From: Levilinea saccharolytica
Lineage (GTDB): Bacteria; Chloroflexota; Anaerolineae; Anaerolineales; Anaerolineaceae
NCBI RefSeq assembly: GCF_001306035.1
Contig: NZ_LGCM01000027.1
Span: forward strand, 124,001 to 188,000
Direction of reading: 5' to 3'
DNA: 64,000 nucleotides
Part shown: positions 36,209 through 45,575 of the stretch, piece by piece
Numbering within the stretch: position 1 is the stretch's first letter
Layout: each line of letters opens with the position of its first letter
Position numbers and translations under genes: made by a program
The notes under the pieces: generated by a model
Seen by the model: the letters and a program-made list of their open reading frames with translations, nothing else
The model's database searches: none
What the model was told of the DNA's origin: nothing

Positions 36209-36415
36209 ATGTTAATTATCGCCGAACTTAAAGACCAAAACGGCCAGCCCATCGCCATTCTCACTGTCCCGCCGAAGGAATTTAAAACGGGGTCCAAAGG
36301 CTATTACGCCAACGCCAAAACCGTCATCGAGGGCAAGAGCTATCAGGTGCAAATCCAGCTGGTGGAAATCGGCTCCAAAAAAACCGCTTCAGATGAAGGC
36401 ACCCCCAGCGCGTGA
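36209..36415 (+). CDS. 68-residue protein of unknown function
   Basis: ATG at 36209 with AGGAGG nine bases upstream; the same frame extends upstream without a better start. The product is small, basic in the middle and without Cys, signal or membrane segment. Its sequence (AELKDQNGQPIAILTVPPKEF, then KGYYANAKTVIEGKSYQVQIQLV) suggests alternating beta strands. I do not recognise a family. It is divergent from glmS, sharing the promoter region, and converges on an aldehyde oxidoreductase across a terminator. Confidence 0.7.
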   Translation: MLIIAELKDQNGQPIAILTVPPKEFKTGSKGYYANAKTVIEGKSYQVQIQLVEIGSKKTASDEGTPSA

Positions 36416-36430
36416 TCAACTGAGGGTGCC
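36398..36430. terminator. hairpin between small gene and aldehyde oxidoreductase
   Basis: GGCACCCCCAG (36398-36408) pairs with CTGAGGGTGCC (36420-36430) with one C-A mismatch; the left arm overlaps the small gene's 3' end. Confidence 0.6.
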
Positions 36431-36454
36431 CATCTTGCCAAAATCCAGACTTGC

Positions 36455-38623
36455 CTAGCTCTTGTGGTGCTTCTGGATCACTTCCAGTACCTCTGGGAAG
36501 TCAATCCCCAGCCGTTTCACCGTTTCCAGCGTCGGAACACCGTTCATATCCCACCCGCGGCGTTTGTACACGGCATCCACCAGCATCTCATAGCGGTCTT
36601 CTCGGTATTTGCGCAGCGCAGCCACCTTCTCTGCCGTGCTCATACCATCAATATTGATTCCAGCATCGTTAATCAAGGACTGATCGTAGCGTTCCTGCCT
36701 TGATTCATATTCCAGCTCGGTCACCGGTCCCATCGCCCGGTACGGTGGGTAATCATAGGCGCGCGTGCCGTACCCGCAGCGCGCATTGAAGATGCGCTGG
36801 AAGGTATACACACGCTCCGATTGCAGCATCAAATCTTCAATCCCCACCTTGACGCCGGTCACGCCCTCATACAGCCAGGTGTAGTTTTCCACATGCTCCG
36901 GCACTTTAGCAGGTTCTTTGGCGGTTTTGTTGCTCTCCGGGATAATATCATTCCACGGCAGTTTGCACAATCCGTGCAGACTGAACCACGTCCGCCAGAT
37001 GGGGAAGTAATGCAGCGCCTCAGCCTTCGCCTCAAAAGTCGGCAGCTGCTTGTGCACCAGTTCCATGAAAATCAACCAGGCTTCGTCGTGCTGCGCGCCC
37101 TTCGAGGCCAGCGCGTACCCGCCTTGCTGAGTCAGCGACTCTTTGGTCATGTATTCGGAAATCTCAAGACCCTTCACTTCCATACCGATGTCCTGCAGGA
37201 AAGCCGCATCCGCGCCAAAATGCTCCACAAAGTATGCCTTCATATGGCGAATGCCCTGACCCACAATCAGACCAAAGCCCTCGCCCCGCGCCATCTGATG
37301 CAGCAGTTCCAACGCCGCATCCGTGTTCCCCCAGGTAAAATCCAACCCGCCGGTGTGTTCTTTGGTCAAAATGCCGTTTTCCCAGCATTCCATCACAAAA
37401 GCGATCGAGTTCCCCGCCGAGATCGTATCAATCCCGTAGGTATCGCAGTAGAAGTTCAGTTCCAGAATATCGTTCGGGCAGAAAATATTCAAATTCGAAC
37501 CTAAGCCGCCCAGGGTTTCATACTCTGGCCCATCCACAAACACCTTTTGGCCCTTGTAAGGCCCAGAGCGCAGTTCGTATTCATTCACCGCGTGAGCGCA
37601 GGCCATCGTGCAGCCGTACCAACAGCCGTCCGGTCCACGCCGGTCAAATTGCGGCTTCCACACGTCTCCGGCGATCTTATGGGCCTCGTCATGCGCCCCA
37701 AAGCGGTAATTCTGCGTGGGCAGCAGGTCGAAGCGGTTCATGATTTCCACGAGATACGGGGTTCCCGTCCCGCGCATATCGTTTTGCGATTCGTCAAACT
37801 GCGTGATTTCCCGATTGATGCGCTGTCCTGCCTTTTGCAGCAGCGCCATATCCGCCACACCGTTGCTGTTGGCGTTCATATTGCTGTAGCGCACCACAAT
37901 CGCCTTAATGTGTTTATCGCGCAGTACCCGGCCGGCCCCACCGCGCGCCGCTTGTTTATAGCGGATTTCATCCCGCCGTGGATCATAATAACTCACGTTC
38001 AAACCGCACATGGCCACATGGTCGGCCGCCTGCCCGGCGGACACCACCGAGATGCCTCGTTTTTCCTTGGGGGTATCCCCGTACATATCCGTCAGCAGCC
38101 GCGCAATCAAATGCGTGTCCACCGGCTCCAACGGAGCCGTCTCCACCCGCACCTCACCCAGATCACCGTCTACGATGATAATGACGTCCTGTTCGGCCTT
38201 GCCCTGAATTTCAATCGCATCCCAGCCAGCAAACTTGAGATACGGGCCAAAATAACCGCCGCTGTTGCTGTCAATCGGTACACCCGTCTGCGGCGAAATG
38301 GTCACAGCTGTGCATTTCCCGCTGCCCGGGTAATTGGATATCCCCCCAATCACACCCCCCGTAATCACCAGCTCATTCTCCGGGTCGTTCCAGCGCGTTT
38401 CGGGGCGCGTTCCATTCCACAGCAGCCACAGCCCAAACCCTCTTCCGCCTGTGAAAACCCGTTTCATCTCTTCTGTGACCGGTTTGCTCTGGATCGTTAA
38501 ATCTCCAAGATTCACATACAGCGTACGGTTTGCATAGCCGCGCTCCACAGGCCGCAGATCATAGGAAAACTCAGCTAGAAGTTGATGCGCTTCACGCGCT
38601 GCAGCAGGCGAAAGAACGGTCAT
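36455..38623 (-). CDS. aldehyde ferredoxin oxidoreductase family protein (tungsten/molybdenum pterin)
   Basis: 722 residues. N-terminal AOR domain binds the metal-pterin (VFTGGRGFGLWLLW, 56-69; SGKCTAVTISPQTG). The Fe-S ligands are C334-x3-C338-x3-C342 (GCWYGCTMACAH) and a later Cys in GLCKLPW, a spacing slightly different from the CxxCxxxC of Pyrococcus AOR. Expected to oxidise an aldehyde (or reduce an acid) with ferredoxin; longer than archaeal AOR (~605). Start ATG 38623 has GGAGGAG seven bases upstream. Stands alone, divergent from the chaperone operon. Confidence 0.85.
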   Translation of the reverse strand: MTVLSPAAAREAHQLLAEFSYDLRPVERGYANRTLYVNLGDLTIQSKPVTEEMKRVFTGGRGFGLWLLWNGTRPETRWNDPENELVITGGVIGGISNYPGSGKCTAVTISPQTGVPIDSNSGGYFGPYLKFAGWDAIEIQGKAEQDVIIIVDGDLGEVRVETAPLEPVDTHLIARLLTDMYGDTPKEKRGISVVSAGQAADHVAMCGLNVSYYDPRRDEIRYKQAARGGAGRVLRDKHIKAIVVRYSNMNANSNGVADMALLQKAGQRINREITQFDESQNDMRGTGTPYLVEIMNRFDLLPTQNYRFGAHDEAHKIAGDVWKPQFDRRGPDGCWYGCTMACAHAVNEYELRSGPYKGQKVFVDGPEYETLGGLGSNLNIFCPNDILELNFYCDTYGIDTISAGNSIAFVMECWENGILTKEHTGGLDFTWGNTDAALELLHQMARGEGFGLIVGQGIRHMKAYFVEHFGADAAFLQDIGMEVKGLEISEYMTKESLTQQGGYALASKGAQHDEAWLIFMELVHKQLPTFEAKAEALHYFPIWRTWFSLHGLCKLPWNDIIPESNKTAKEPAKVPEHVENYTWLYEGVTGVKVGIEDLMLQSERVYTFQRIFNARCGYGTRAYDYPPYRAMGPVTELEYESRQERYDQSLINDAGINIDGMSTAEKVAALRKYREDRYEMLVDAVYKRRGWDMNGVPTLETVKRLGIDFPEVLEVIQKHHKS

Positions 38624-38676
38624 GAAAAGTCTCCTCCGGAATATGAGTGGGGCCGAATCCAAAATGCCCTCATTTT

Positions 38677-38682
38677 ATTATA
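38677..38682 (-). promoter_or_regulatory. -10 TATAAT for aldehyde oxidoreductase
   Basis: Minus-strand TATAAT 53 bases before the ATG; TTCGCA (four of six matches) lies 17 bases further upstream. Confidence 0.5.
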
Positions 38683-38783
38683 GCCATTCGCCTTCCGTCT
38701 GCGAAAAACACATTTCCTCAACCGGGGCGACAAATGTCACCAGTCCACCCTCACGGTGTCAGGCGCGCGCTGGCAAGGCAAGG

Positions 38784-38789
38784 TATAAT
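38784..38789 (+). promoter_or_regulatory. -10 TATAAT for AAA+/Hsp70 operon
   Basis: TATAAT inside the small dyad AGGTATAATACCT, 35 bases before the AAA+ ATPase start. No good -35. The only strong promoter-like element seen for the whole eight-gene run. Confidence 0.5.
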
Positions 38790-38824
38790 ACCTTCGCATT
38801 CCCGAATCACACCTGGAGCTTCAC

Positions 38825-40348
38825 ATGTCCTTTGAGGAACAACTCGACCTATCTCTGCGTTCACGCTTCACTTTGCTGCTCATCACCACCCTGGAAGAAG
38901 AGCGCGTTCTGGAAACCATCCGCGCCCTCTGCGACCGCTTGCAGCGCACCGGCCTCACCTGGGATCTTGCAGACGGTTTCCAATGGTTGACCAAACCTAA
39001 CGGTGTTCTTCCCCAGGCGCGCGATCCGCAAACCGCCCTCGACCAAATTGAAAAATTCACCTCCCCCACGGCGCTGTTTATCCTCAAAGATTTTCATGAA
39101 TCCTGGACAAACCCGCAAATTAAAAGGAAGCTGCGCTCCCTCGGACAAAAGCTCAAACAAACCCAAAAATCCCTGCTCATCACCGCGCCGGTTTCTCGCG
39201 TTCCCGATGAACTCCGCGATGAATTTGTGATTATCGAACACCCTCTCCCCGATGCCAGGGATATGGAACAGGTGCTGAAAAACCTCACCGGCCAGCCCGG
39301 TGTGCGCGTCAATCTCACCCCGCTGGGGCGCGAAAAAATCGTTCAGGCAGCCCTCGGCCTCACCTTTGCCCAGGCGCGGCGCGTGTTCTCCAAAGCCCTG
39401 GTCACCGACGGCATATTAGATGACCGCGACATCCAGTTGATCACCGACGAGAAAAAACAGATCATCCGCGAAAGCGAAGCCCTGGAATTCTACGCCGTCA
39501 GCGAAACGCCCGAAGATGTCGGCGGTCTCGAAGTGCTCAAAGCCTGGCTGCGCCTGCGTGAAACCGCCTTCTCACAGGAAGCTCGCGATTACGGCCTGCC
39601 TGCGCCCAAAGGCATCGCCCTCATCGGTATCCCCGGCACAGGCAAAAGCCTGACCGCCAAGATGATCGGCGGTCTTTGGCGCCTCCCCCTGCTGCGCCTG
39701 GATGTCGGCGCACTCTTCGGCTCGCTGGTGGGTGAATCCGAAGAACGCAGCCGCCGCGCCCTGCACCTGGTCGAAACCGTGGCCCCCTGCATCCTCTGGA
39801 TTGACGAGATGGAAAAAGCCCTGGCCCACGGCGGCCTGGATTCCGGCACCAGCACCCGCGTGTTTGCCAGCATCCTCACCTGGATGCAGGAAAAAACTTC
39901 TCCCGTCTTTGTCGTGGCCACCGCCAACGATATCGCCGCCATCCCCCCCGAGCTCCTGCGCAAAGGCCGTTTCGACGAAATATTCTTCCTGGATCTCCCC
40001 ACCGAGGATGAGCGCCGCGAAATTTTCACCGTCCATCTGCGCAAACGCCGCCGCCTGCCTGAAGATTACGATCTCGACCGCCTGGCAGCCGAATCCTATG
40101 GATACGTCGGCTCTGAAATCGAACAAGCCATCATTGACGCCATGTACATTGGCTTCAACGATTCGCAGCGCGAATTTACCACCCAGGACATCTCCACCGC
40201 CCTCAAACGTCAGGTTCCCCTCTCCATCTCTCATCGGGAACGCATCATGGCGCTGCGTGCCTGGCTGGCCGAAGGCCGTGCCCAATCCGCTTCCTTCTAC
40301 GAATCCGGTGAAGCCGCCACGCGGTTCGTCGATATAGACCCATCCTAA
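38825..40348 (+). CDS. AAA+ ATPase, Ycf46-like
   Basis: 507 residues. Residues 1-200 form the N-terminal region characteristic of plastid/cyanobacterial Ycf46 proteins (a degenerate ATPase-like fold that uses no P-loop: LEEERVLETI, TALFILKDFHESW, SLLITAPVSRVPDELRDEFVIIEHPLP). Residues ~230-480 are a classical AAA domain: Walker A GIPGTGKS (268-275), Walker B CILWIDEMEK (322-331), sensor-1 ATAND (365-369), Arg finger region RKGRFD (379-384). No protease or membrane segment. Likely a hexameric remodeller. First gene of an eight-gene operon; the WD40 gene starts four bases after its stop. Confidence 0.85.
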   Translation: MSFEEQLDLSLRSRFTLLLITTLEEERVLETIRALCDRLQRTGLTWDLADGFQWLTKPNGVLPQARDPQTALDQIEKFTSPTALFILKDFHESWTNPQIKRKLRSLGQKLKQTQKSLLITAPVSRVPDELRDEFVIIEHPLPDARDMEQVLKNLTGQPGVRVNLTPLGREKIVQAALGLTFAQARRVFSKALVTDGILDDRDIQLITDEKKQIIRESEALEFYAVSETPEDVGGLEVLKAWLRLRETAFSQEARDYGLPAPKGIALIGIPGTGKSLTAKMIGGLWRLPLLRLDVGALFGSLVGESEERSRRALHLVETVAPCILWIDEMEKALAHGGLDSGTSTRVFASILTWMQEKTSPVFVVATANDIAAIPPELLRKGRFDEIFFLDLPTEDERREIFTVHLRKRRRLPEDYDLDRLAAESYGYVGSEIEQAIIDAMYIGFNDSQREFTTQDISTALKRQVPLSISHRERIMALRAWLAEGRAQSASFYESGEAATRFVDIDPS

Positions 40349-40352
40349 TCTC

Positions 40353-43034
40353 ATGCCGCCTGCATCGACCCAGAATTTCTCGCTGCTGCGCGCCCTGCTG
40401 CTCAATTCGCTGCCTGCCGCCCTGGGGGGCAGCTTTTTGCGCGCCCTGGCCCTGCAATTCCTCATTCACAAAATCTCGCGTCCCTCCCATCCTCAGGCGC
40501 TCATCGTTCTCGCCCAGGGCGTCTCCGCTCCGCTGGATAGTGAAGCCCGGCGGCAAATTGCCGCCTGGGTCGATAAGATCAAACCGTCCTCCGGTTACGA
40601 TTCGCTTTGGGAAAGCTGGAAACAATCGCGCAGCGCCGATCTAGGGCAGGCCCTGCGCGTGCTCAACCGCACCGCCCAGCCAGCCTCCCCCGCCTATGCC
40701 CTCAGCCAAATCACCCTGGGCTATGATCAGCGCCTGGCATCTTCCTCCTCCAGCCGCACCGTGCGGCAGGTGATTGACCTTTTCCTCTCCGATCCCCAAG
40801 AAAACGTCCGCGGCGCCGCCGAACAAATCCTCCTGCACTTGAAAAAAACCGAGGCGGTGGAAGCCCTCTTCGCCGAATGTCGCCAGCGTAAAGAGCCTCG
40901 TCTGGCCGAATTAATCCTGCGCGCAGCCTATCCGGTCTCCCCATCCTTTTCAGCCGAGGTGTTGGTGTTCAGCGCCTTGCTCACCAATCACCCTGAAACC
41001 CTTTTCAACCTCTCACCCGAAGGTCTGCCCTTTCTCTGGGAATATGCCCAGGGCAGCGACGCCGTCCTGGCGGAGCGCGCCCAATTCTGCCTGCACAACC
41101 TCCAGCACCCCGAAACCATCTCTCGCTTCGCCGCGCAGTGGGCCGAATCTCGCACCCCAGAAATGGAAGCCGTGCTGCTGCATGCCGCCTATGTCCCCGC
41201 CGCCTCCGAAGGGCTGCGCCTGCTGTGCGCCCTTAAAGTTGGCCGCCAGGATATCGCCCGACGCACTTCGCCCGCTCAGCTTCAAGATCTGTTTACCTTT
41301 ACCCAGGATCCAGACCCTGAGATCGCCGCAGCAGCCCGCGCCGCGCTGCTCTCCCTGGAAGATCAATCCGCCCTGGATGCCCTTTGCCAGCAGTTCCTGG
41401 ACACACAGGACACCGCCCTGCTAGAGCTGATCAAAACCGCCGGTTATTTGCCCACGAATCCCGAAGACCAGGCCGCGGTCTTATTCCTCACCGGCCAGTA
41501 TGACCGCTATGACGCTCTGGACTTCGACCAGCGCCTGCTGCGGACCTTCTTCGCGGCTACCACCCAACGGGGCTTGCGCCAAAAGATCGTCCGCCGTGTG
41601 CAGGAGGCCGGCCGCGTACAGTACCTCACCATCCTGACCGGTTCCGATTTTCGCTCCACCGCCGCTGTCACCAGCCGCGATGAAGCCTCGGTGATGATTC
41701 GCGTCCTGGCTGCCAACCAGGAATGGGAAAAGCTCTGGCGGCTCATTTTTGAGTTCAACCTCAGCAGCGGCCTGGAAGCATTGCAGCGCCTGCAGAGGCA
41801 GCATTGGCTGCCCGCCGCCCCTGAGGATCAGCTCTGCTTTCAGCAGCTGCTCGAGTTGTCTCAGCAGCCCATGCAAAAGGACGCCCAGGCGGCCGCCCAG
41901 GAAATCCCCTGGGTTTTGGAACGTGAGCGCCTGCGCGTTTCCGGTCGGGTAAATGACATTGCCTTTTCGCCCACCGATCCCCATCTCATCCTGGCCACCG
42001 ATCGGCGCCAGGCGGTCATCTGGGACTATCAGCGCGCGCAAGTCGCCCAAAAAATCGGCAAATTTGACCATTCTCTGGGTTCTGTGGAGTATTCCTCCAC
42101 CGGTGAGGTCTATCTGGCGGAGCGCACCAACTCCCTCACCGCATCTTGCGGGCTGTACGGCTGGAAAGAAGGCCAACTACGCAAAATTGGTGCTCACAAC
42201 GGTTCCATCACCGCCCTGCGCCCATTGAAAGATCAGCGCGTGCTCACCTCTGGCCGTGACTTCCGTGCTTATATTTGGGATGCCCGCCAGTCCAATTCCG
42301 CCGTCGCCGTGCCTCTCAACGACAACTGGCCCCGCTCCGTGGCCGTTTCTGACGATGAAGTCTGGATGCTGGTATTGCATGAAAGCCTGGACCTCATTCG
42401 CCTGGATGATCTCACCTATCATTTCTTCACCTTTCTGCGCACCAGAGCCGCCCGCAGTATCTATCAATTCGCCCTCTTCACGCCGGAACCCTCCCAATTC
42501 CTGGCTGCCCAGCGCAACGGGGAGCTGCTGCTTTTCACGCCCAGCAAAGACCACGAAGCCTATTATGTCGGCCGTAAACGGCACAAGTTTTCCTCCTCTC
42601 TGGCGGGCCTGGAATTTTTGGATGACCGCAGCGGCATCGTGGCTGCCACCACAGCCGGAGAGATCCAATTGCTCTCCTGGCCGCAGCTCAAAGTCAACCA
42701 TTCCTATTCGTCTGGCACACCCCTCACCTCGCTGTGCCTTTCCCCCGACAGCAGCTTTCTGGCCGTGGGCACCACTGCTTCCAATCTCACCCTCTATGAT
42801 CTGCGCCAGTTAAAGATTCCAGACCTCCTATCGATGCCCTTAGGCCAGGCCACCCAGGCGCATTTCGCCGCCCTGCAAACCCTCCTGCAGAGCAGTGCCC
42901 CCCTCAGTGGCCCGCTGCGCAGCGCCCTCCAATGGGTGTACCTGTGCCTCTCGCAGCGTTTTCGCTTCGATGTGGAAATCGGCGCCATACCCACCCTGAC
43001 CGTCGGTGAATTTGATATTCTTCTTGAGGAGTGA
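40353..43034 (+). CDS. HEAT-like/WD40 repeat protein A
   Basis: 893 residues. The first ~510 are helical with HEAT-like periodicity (VRQVIDLFLSDPQENVRGAAEQILL, VLAERAQFCLHNLQHPETI, PDPEIAAAARAALLSLEDQ), and ~530-830 contain WD40-like beta repeats (VNDIAFSPTDPHLILATDRRQ, ALRPLKDQRVLTSGRDFRAYIWD, LTSLCLSPDSSFLAVGTTASN). The tail RFDVEIGAIPTLTVGEFDILL resembles the tail of protein B at 46361-48610, and the helical middle parts are also similar, so the two are paralogues. No catalytic motif, signal or membrane segment. Probably a scaffold or client-recognition subunit of the operon's machinery. Last codons overlap the upstream possible GTG start of the grpE-like gene. Confidence 0.8.
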   Translation: MPPASTQNFSLLRALLLNSLPAALGGSFLRALALQFLIHKISRPSHPQALIVLAQGVSAPLDSEARRQIAAWVDKIKPSSGYDSLWESWKQSRSADLGQALRVLNRTAQPASPAYALSQITLGYDQRLASSSSSRTVRQVIDLFLSDPQENVRGAAEQILLHLKKTEAVEALFAECRQRKEPRLAELILRAAYPVSPSFSAEVLVFSALLTNHPETLFNLSPEGLPFLWEYAQGSDAVLAERAQFCLHNLQHPETISRFAAQWAESRTPEMEAVLLHAAYVPAASEGLRLLCALKVGRQDIARRTSPAQLQDLFTFTQDPDPEIAAAARAALLSLEDQSALDALCQQFLDTQDTALLELIKTAGYLPTNPEDQAAVLFLTGQYDRYDALDFDQRLLRTFFAATTQRGLRQKIVRRVQEAGRVQYLTILTGSDFRSTAAVTSRDEASVMIRVLAANQEWEKLWRLIFEFNLSSGLEALQRLQRQHWLPAAPEDQLCFQQLLELSQQPMQKDAQAAAQEIPWVLERERLRVSGRVNDIAFSPTDPHLILATDRRQAVIWDYQRAQVAQKIGKFDHSLGSVEYSSTGEVYLAERTNSLTASCGLYGWKEGQLRKIGAHNGSITALRPLKDQRVLTSGRDFRAYIWDARQSNSAVAVPLNDNWPRSVAVSDDEVWMLVLHESLDLIRLDDLTYHFFTFLRTRAARSIYQFALFTPEPSQFLAAQRNGELLLFTPSKDHEAYYVGRKRHKFSSSLAGLEFLDDRSGIVAATTAGEIQLLSWPQLKVNHSYSSGTPLTSLCLSPDSSFLAVGTTASNLTLYDLRQLKIPDLLSMPLGQATQAHFAALQTLLQSSAPLSGPLRSALQWVYLCLSQRFRFDVEIGAIPTLTVGEFDILLEE

Positions 43035-43039
43035 AGTCC

Positions 43040-43546
43040 ATGTCCCCCTGGTTTTCGTCCAACCAAGAACCGCAGCGCGAAGAAATTCACGAATTTCAAA
43101 ATAAGATCCAATCCCTGCAAATGGAACTCACCGAGCGTGATAAAATCATCGCTGCCCTTCAGGCCGACCTGACCCGTTTGCGGCTTCAGCAAGATGAGCT
43201 GCAAAGTGCCGCCGTCGGTCAGGCCCTTGAGCAATATATCAAAGACATCGCGCCCACCGCCGTTCAGATCTACACGCAAGCGTATTTGCTGGAATCCCAG
43301 ACTCGACCGGTGGCCGCAGAAAGCATCGCCCTGGCTGCTGTCCGATTGCTGCACGGTCTGGAGCCGCTGGGATTCCAGACCATCGGTGAAATCGGGGCAA
43401 ACGTCAGTTTTGACCCCACCCTGCACATGCCCCTCAGTCCCGATTCTGAGCCCGGGTCAGGAGAAGCTGCGGTGATCCGTCTGGTAGGGATTGCCTTCCG
43501 CGGTCAGGTGCTGCGCAAGGCAGGTGTGGAACGTAGAAAGGATTGA
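43040..43546 (+). CDS. GrpE-like nucleotide exchange factor
   Basis: 168 residues. A coiled coil at ~10-60 (EIHEFQNKIQSLQMELTERD) is followed by a helical bundle and a C-terminal beta domain with the GrpE pattern (SFDPTLHMPLSPDSEPGSGE, then VGIAFRGQVLRKAGVER; compare FDP..H.A....D...G.V....+.GY...GRVLR.A.V in GrpE). The ATG at 43040 has GAGGAG eight bases upstream; a GTG at 43031 overlapping the WD40 stop is an alternative. It should release ADP from the Hsp70 encoded two bases downstream. It differs strongly from housekeeping GrpE in its N-terminal part. Confidence 0.8.
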   Translation: MSPWFSSNQEPQREEIHEFQNKIQSLQMELTERDKIIAALQADLTRLRLQQDELQSAAVGQALEQYIKDIAPTAVQIYTQAYLLESQTRPVAAESIALAAVRLLHGLEPLGFQTIGEIGANVSFDPTLHMPLSPDSEPGSGEAAVIRLVGIAFRGQVLRKAGVERRKD

Positions 43547-43548
43547 GC

Positions 43549-45138
43549 ATGGCCGGCCGTTTAGCTGTTGATTTTGGCACCTCCAACACCGTTCTGGCAC
43601 TCTGGGATCCCACCCATCAGGAAGGGCTCCCGCTGCGTCTGTCAGAGTATTCACGCTCTTATCAGCAGGACGGCTCACCCGTCTATGTCATCCCCTCACT
43701 CATCCACTACGCCGAAGACGACCGGCGTTGGATCGGCAGTCAGGTCATCCAGCGCGGCCTCTACCAATCCCAACGCACCTTTCGTTGGATGAAGCGCTAC
43801 ATCAGCAGCCGCAGCCCCATTCGCGTGCGTCTCAACGGCCGCGAGATCACTCCCTATCAGGCAGGTGAAGATTTTCTTTCCACCCTGCTGCTCTTCGCCG
43901 GGGAAGAAACCGGCGCCAACCAGGAAGAAGTCGCCTTTTCCGTGCCGGTGGAGGCCTACGAGCATTACGAAAACTGGCTGGTCAAGGTGGCCGAAAATGC
44001 CGCCATGCCGCGCTTTCGCCTGATTGATGAGCCTTCAGCCGCCGCCCTGGGGTACGGTGCCCACATCCAGCCCGGCAACGCTTATCTGATCTTTGATTTT
44101 GGCGGCGGCACCCTGCATGCTGCCGTCGTCCTCATGGAAGCCGAAGCCTCTCAAGACGGCGGGCGCCGCTGCCGGGTGTTGGGCAAAGCCGGGCGCACCA
44201 TCGGCGGGACCAGTATTGATCAATGGTTGTACATGGATTTTCTTAAGCGCAATCAGCGCCTGGAATCCGATGAAGAAATCCGCCGCCTTTCCAATCTGCT
44301 TCTGGTCGAATGTGAGCGCGTCAAGGAGACTCTCTCCTTCCAGGAATCTGCCGACCTGAATCTAATCAACCCCGATTCGGGCGAGATGCTTTCCGCCGCC
44401 TACACTCGTTCCAACTTCGAAGAAATCTTGGATCAGCACGAACTGTACGCCGGCATCAACCACACTGTCCGCGGGGCCATCAACGCCGCCCGCGAACGTG
44501 GGTATAACGAAGAATCCATCCAGGCCGTTCTCATGGTCGGCGGCTCCAGCCAAATTCCCTCCGTGCAGCGCACCTTGCGGCAGTACTTTGGCAAAGAGCG
44601 CGTCTTTTTCAACCGCCCCCTGGACGCCATCGCCCGCGGGGCCGCCGCCTTCGTGGCCGGGGTGGATTTCTTCGACCATATCCAGCACACCTACGCCATC
44701 CGCTACATCAACCCCCAAAAAGGCACCTACGATTACCATCCCATTGTGCCCAGCGGTACGCGCTACCCCACCACCCAACCCGTCTCCCGCCTCACCATCA
44801 AAGCCTCCTATGACGGCCAGAATCAGCTCGGTCTGGCCATCTACGAAATGAGTCACAACACCGCGCCCAGCAAGCCGGAGATGGAGCTGGTCTTTGACCC
44901 CACCGGAGCCGCCCGCGTCATCCAGTTGTCTCCGCACGAACAGGAACAAAGAACCCTGTATTGGATGAACGAATCCAGCCCCACCTTCCTCAGCGCCGAT
45001 CCACCTGCCCGTCAGGGTGAAGCCCGCTTTGAGGTAGAATTCAATATTGACGCCAATAAGCGTCTCACCATCACCAGCCGCGATCTGTCCACCGGAACGC
45101 TGACCCATAAGGACTTCCCGGTGGTTCGCTTAGTATAA
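43549..45138 (+). CDS. Hsp70-family chaperone lacking the lid
   Basis: 529 residues versus ~610-640 for DnaK. The nucleotide-binding domain is intact: phosphate-1 DFGTSNT (8-14), K82 at the DnaK K70 position (WMKRYIS), phosphate-2 DFGGGT (183-188), adenosine motif VGGSSQIP (330-337), and IDEPSAAALGYG. About 140 residues of beta-rich substrate-binding domain follow (from ~385), then the chain ends at DFPVVRLV without the helical lid or an EEVD-type tail. Such lidless Hsp70s usually serve a dedicated partner. No DnaJ gene is present. ATG 43549 lies two bases after the GrpE-like stop. Confidence 0.9.
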   Translation: MAGRLAVDFGTSNTVLALWDPTHQEGLPLRLSEYSRSYQQDGSPVYVIPSLIHYAEDDRRWIGSQVIQRGLYQSQRTFRWMKRYISSRSPIRVRLNGREITPYQAGEDFLSTLLLFAGEETGANQEEVAFSVPVEAYEHYENWLVKVAENAAMPRFRLIDEPSAAALGYGAHIQPGNAYLIFDFGGGTLHAAVVLMEAEASQDGGRRCRVLGKAGRTIGGTSIDQWLYMDFLKRNQRLESDEEIRRLSNLLLVECERVKETLSFQESADLNLINPDSGEMLSAAYTRSNFEEILDQHELYAGINHTVRGAINAARERGYNEESIQAVLMVGGSSQIPSVQRTLRQYFGKERVFFNRPLDAIARGAAAFVAGVDFFDHIQHTYAIRYINPQKGTYDYHPIVPSGTRYPTTQPVSRLTIKASYDGQNQLGLAIYEMSHNTAPSKPEMELVFDPTGAARVIQLSPHEQEQRTLYWMNESSPTFLSADPPARQGEARFEVEFNIDANKRLTITSRDLSTGTLTHKDFPVVRLV

Positions 45139-45170
45139 TTGCTGGAACCCATAGGTTTTTGGAGGTCAAA

Positions 45171-45551
45171 ATGTCGCATTTCTCTCGCATCAAGACCAAA
45201 CTAGTTGAACGTGTGTATCTCCTGGCGGCCCTGAAAGACCTGGGCTACCAAGTTGAAGAAGGTGATTTAAAGGTGGGCGGCTTTGCGGGCGCAAGTCAAA
45301 AAGTGAACATCAAAGTCAAGTTAAACCTCAGCTACGATATTGGTTTCCGCGAGACTCCTACTGGCTACGAACTGGTGGCCGATTGGTGGGGCGTTCGCGG
45401 TCTGGAAAAAGATGTCTTTCTTGATAAACTCAGCCAACGCTATGCGTACCATGCCACCCGGTCGCGCCTGGAAGAACAAGGCTTCACCCTGGTAGAAGAA
45501 ACCACCGAAAAAAACGGCGAAGTCCGTTTGGTTCTGCGCAAGCTGGCCTGA
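45171..45551 (+). CDS. DUF1257/Ycf35-family protein
   Basis: 126 residues starting MSHFSRIKTKLVERVYLLAALKDLGYQV, the diagnostic opening of DUF1257 (plastid Ycf35). YDIGF (near 58) and VADWWG (near 71) are other conserved segments; Cys is absent. Function of the family is unknown. ATG at 45171 has GGAGG five bases upstream; the 32-base gap after the Hsp70 gene is the largest inside the operon. Paired with the DUF2997 gene 24 bases downstream, an association I recall from cyanobacteria. Confidence 0.9.
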   Translation: MSHFSRIKTKLVERVYLLAALKDLGYQVEEGDLKVGGFAGASQKVNIKVKLNLSYDIGFRETPTGYELVADWWGVRGLEKDVFLDKLSQRYAYHATRSRLEEQGFTLVEETTEKNGEVRLVLRKLA

Positions 45552-45575
45552 CCCTCAGGCAAAGGAGATCGGAAC

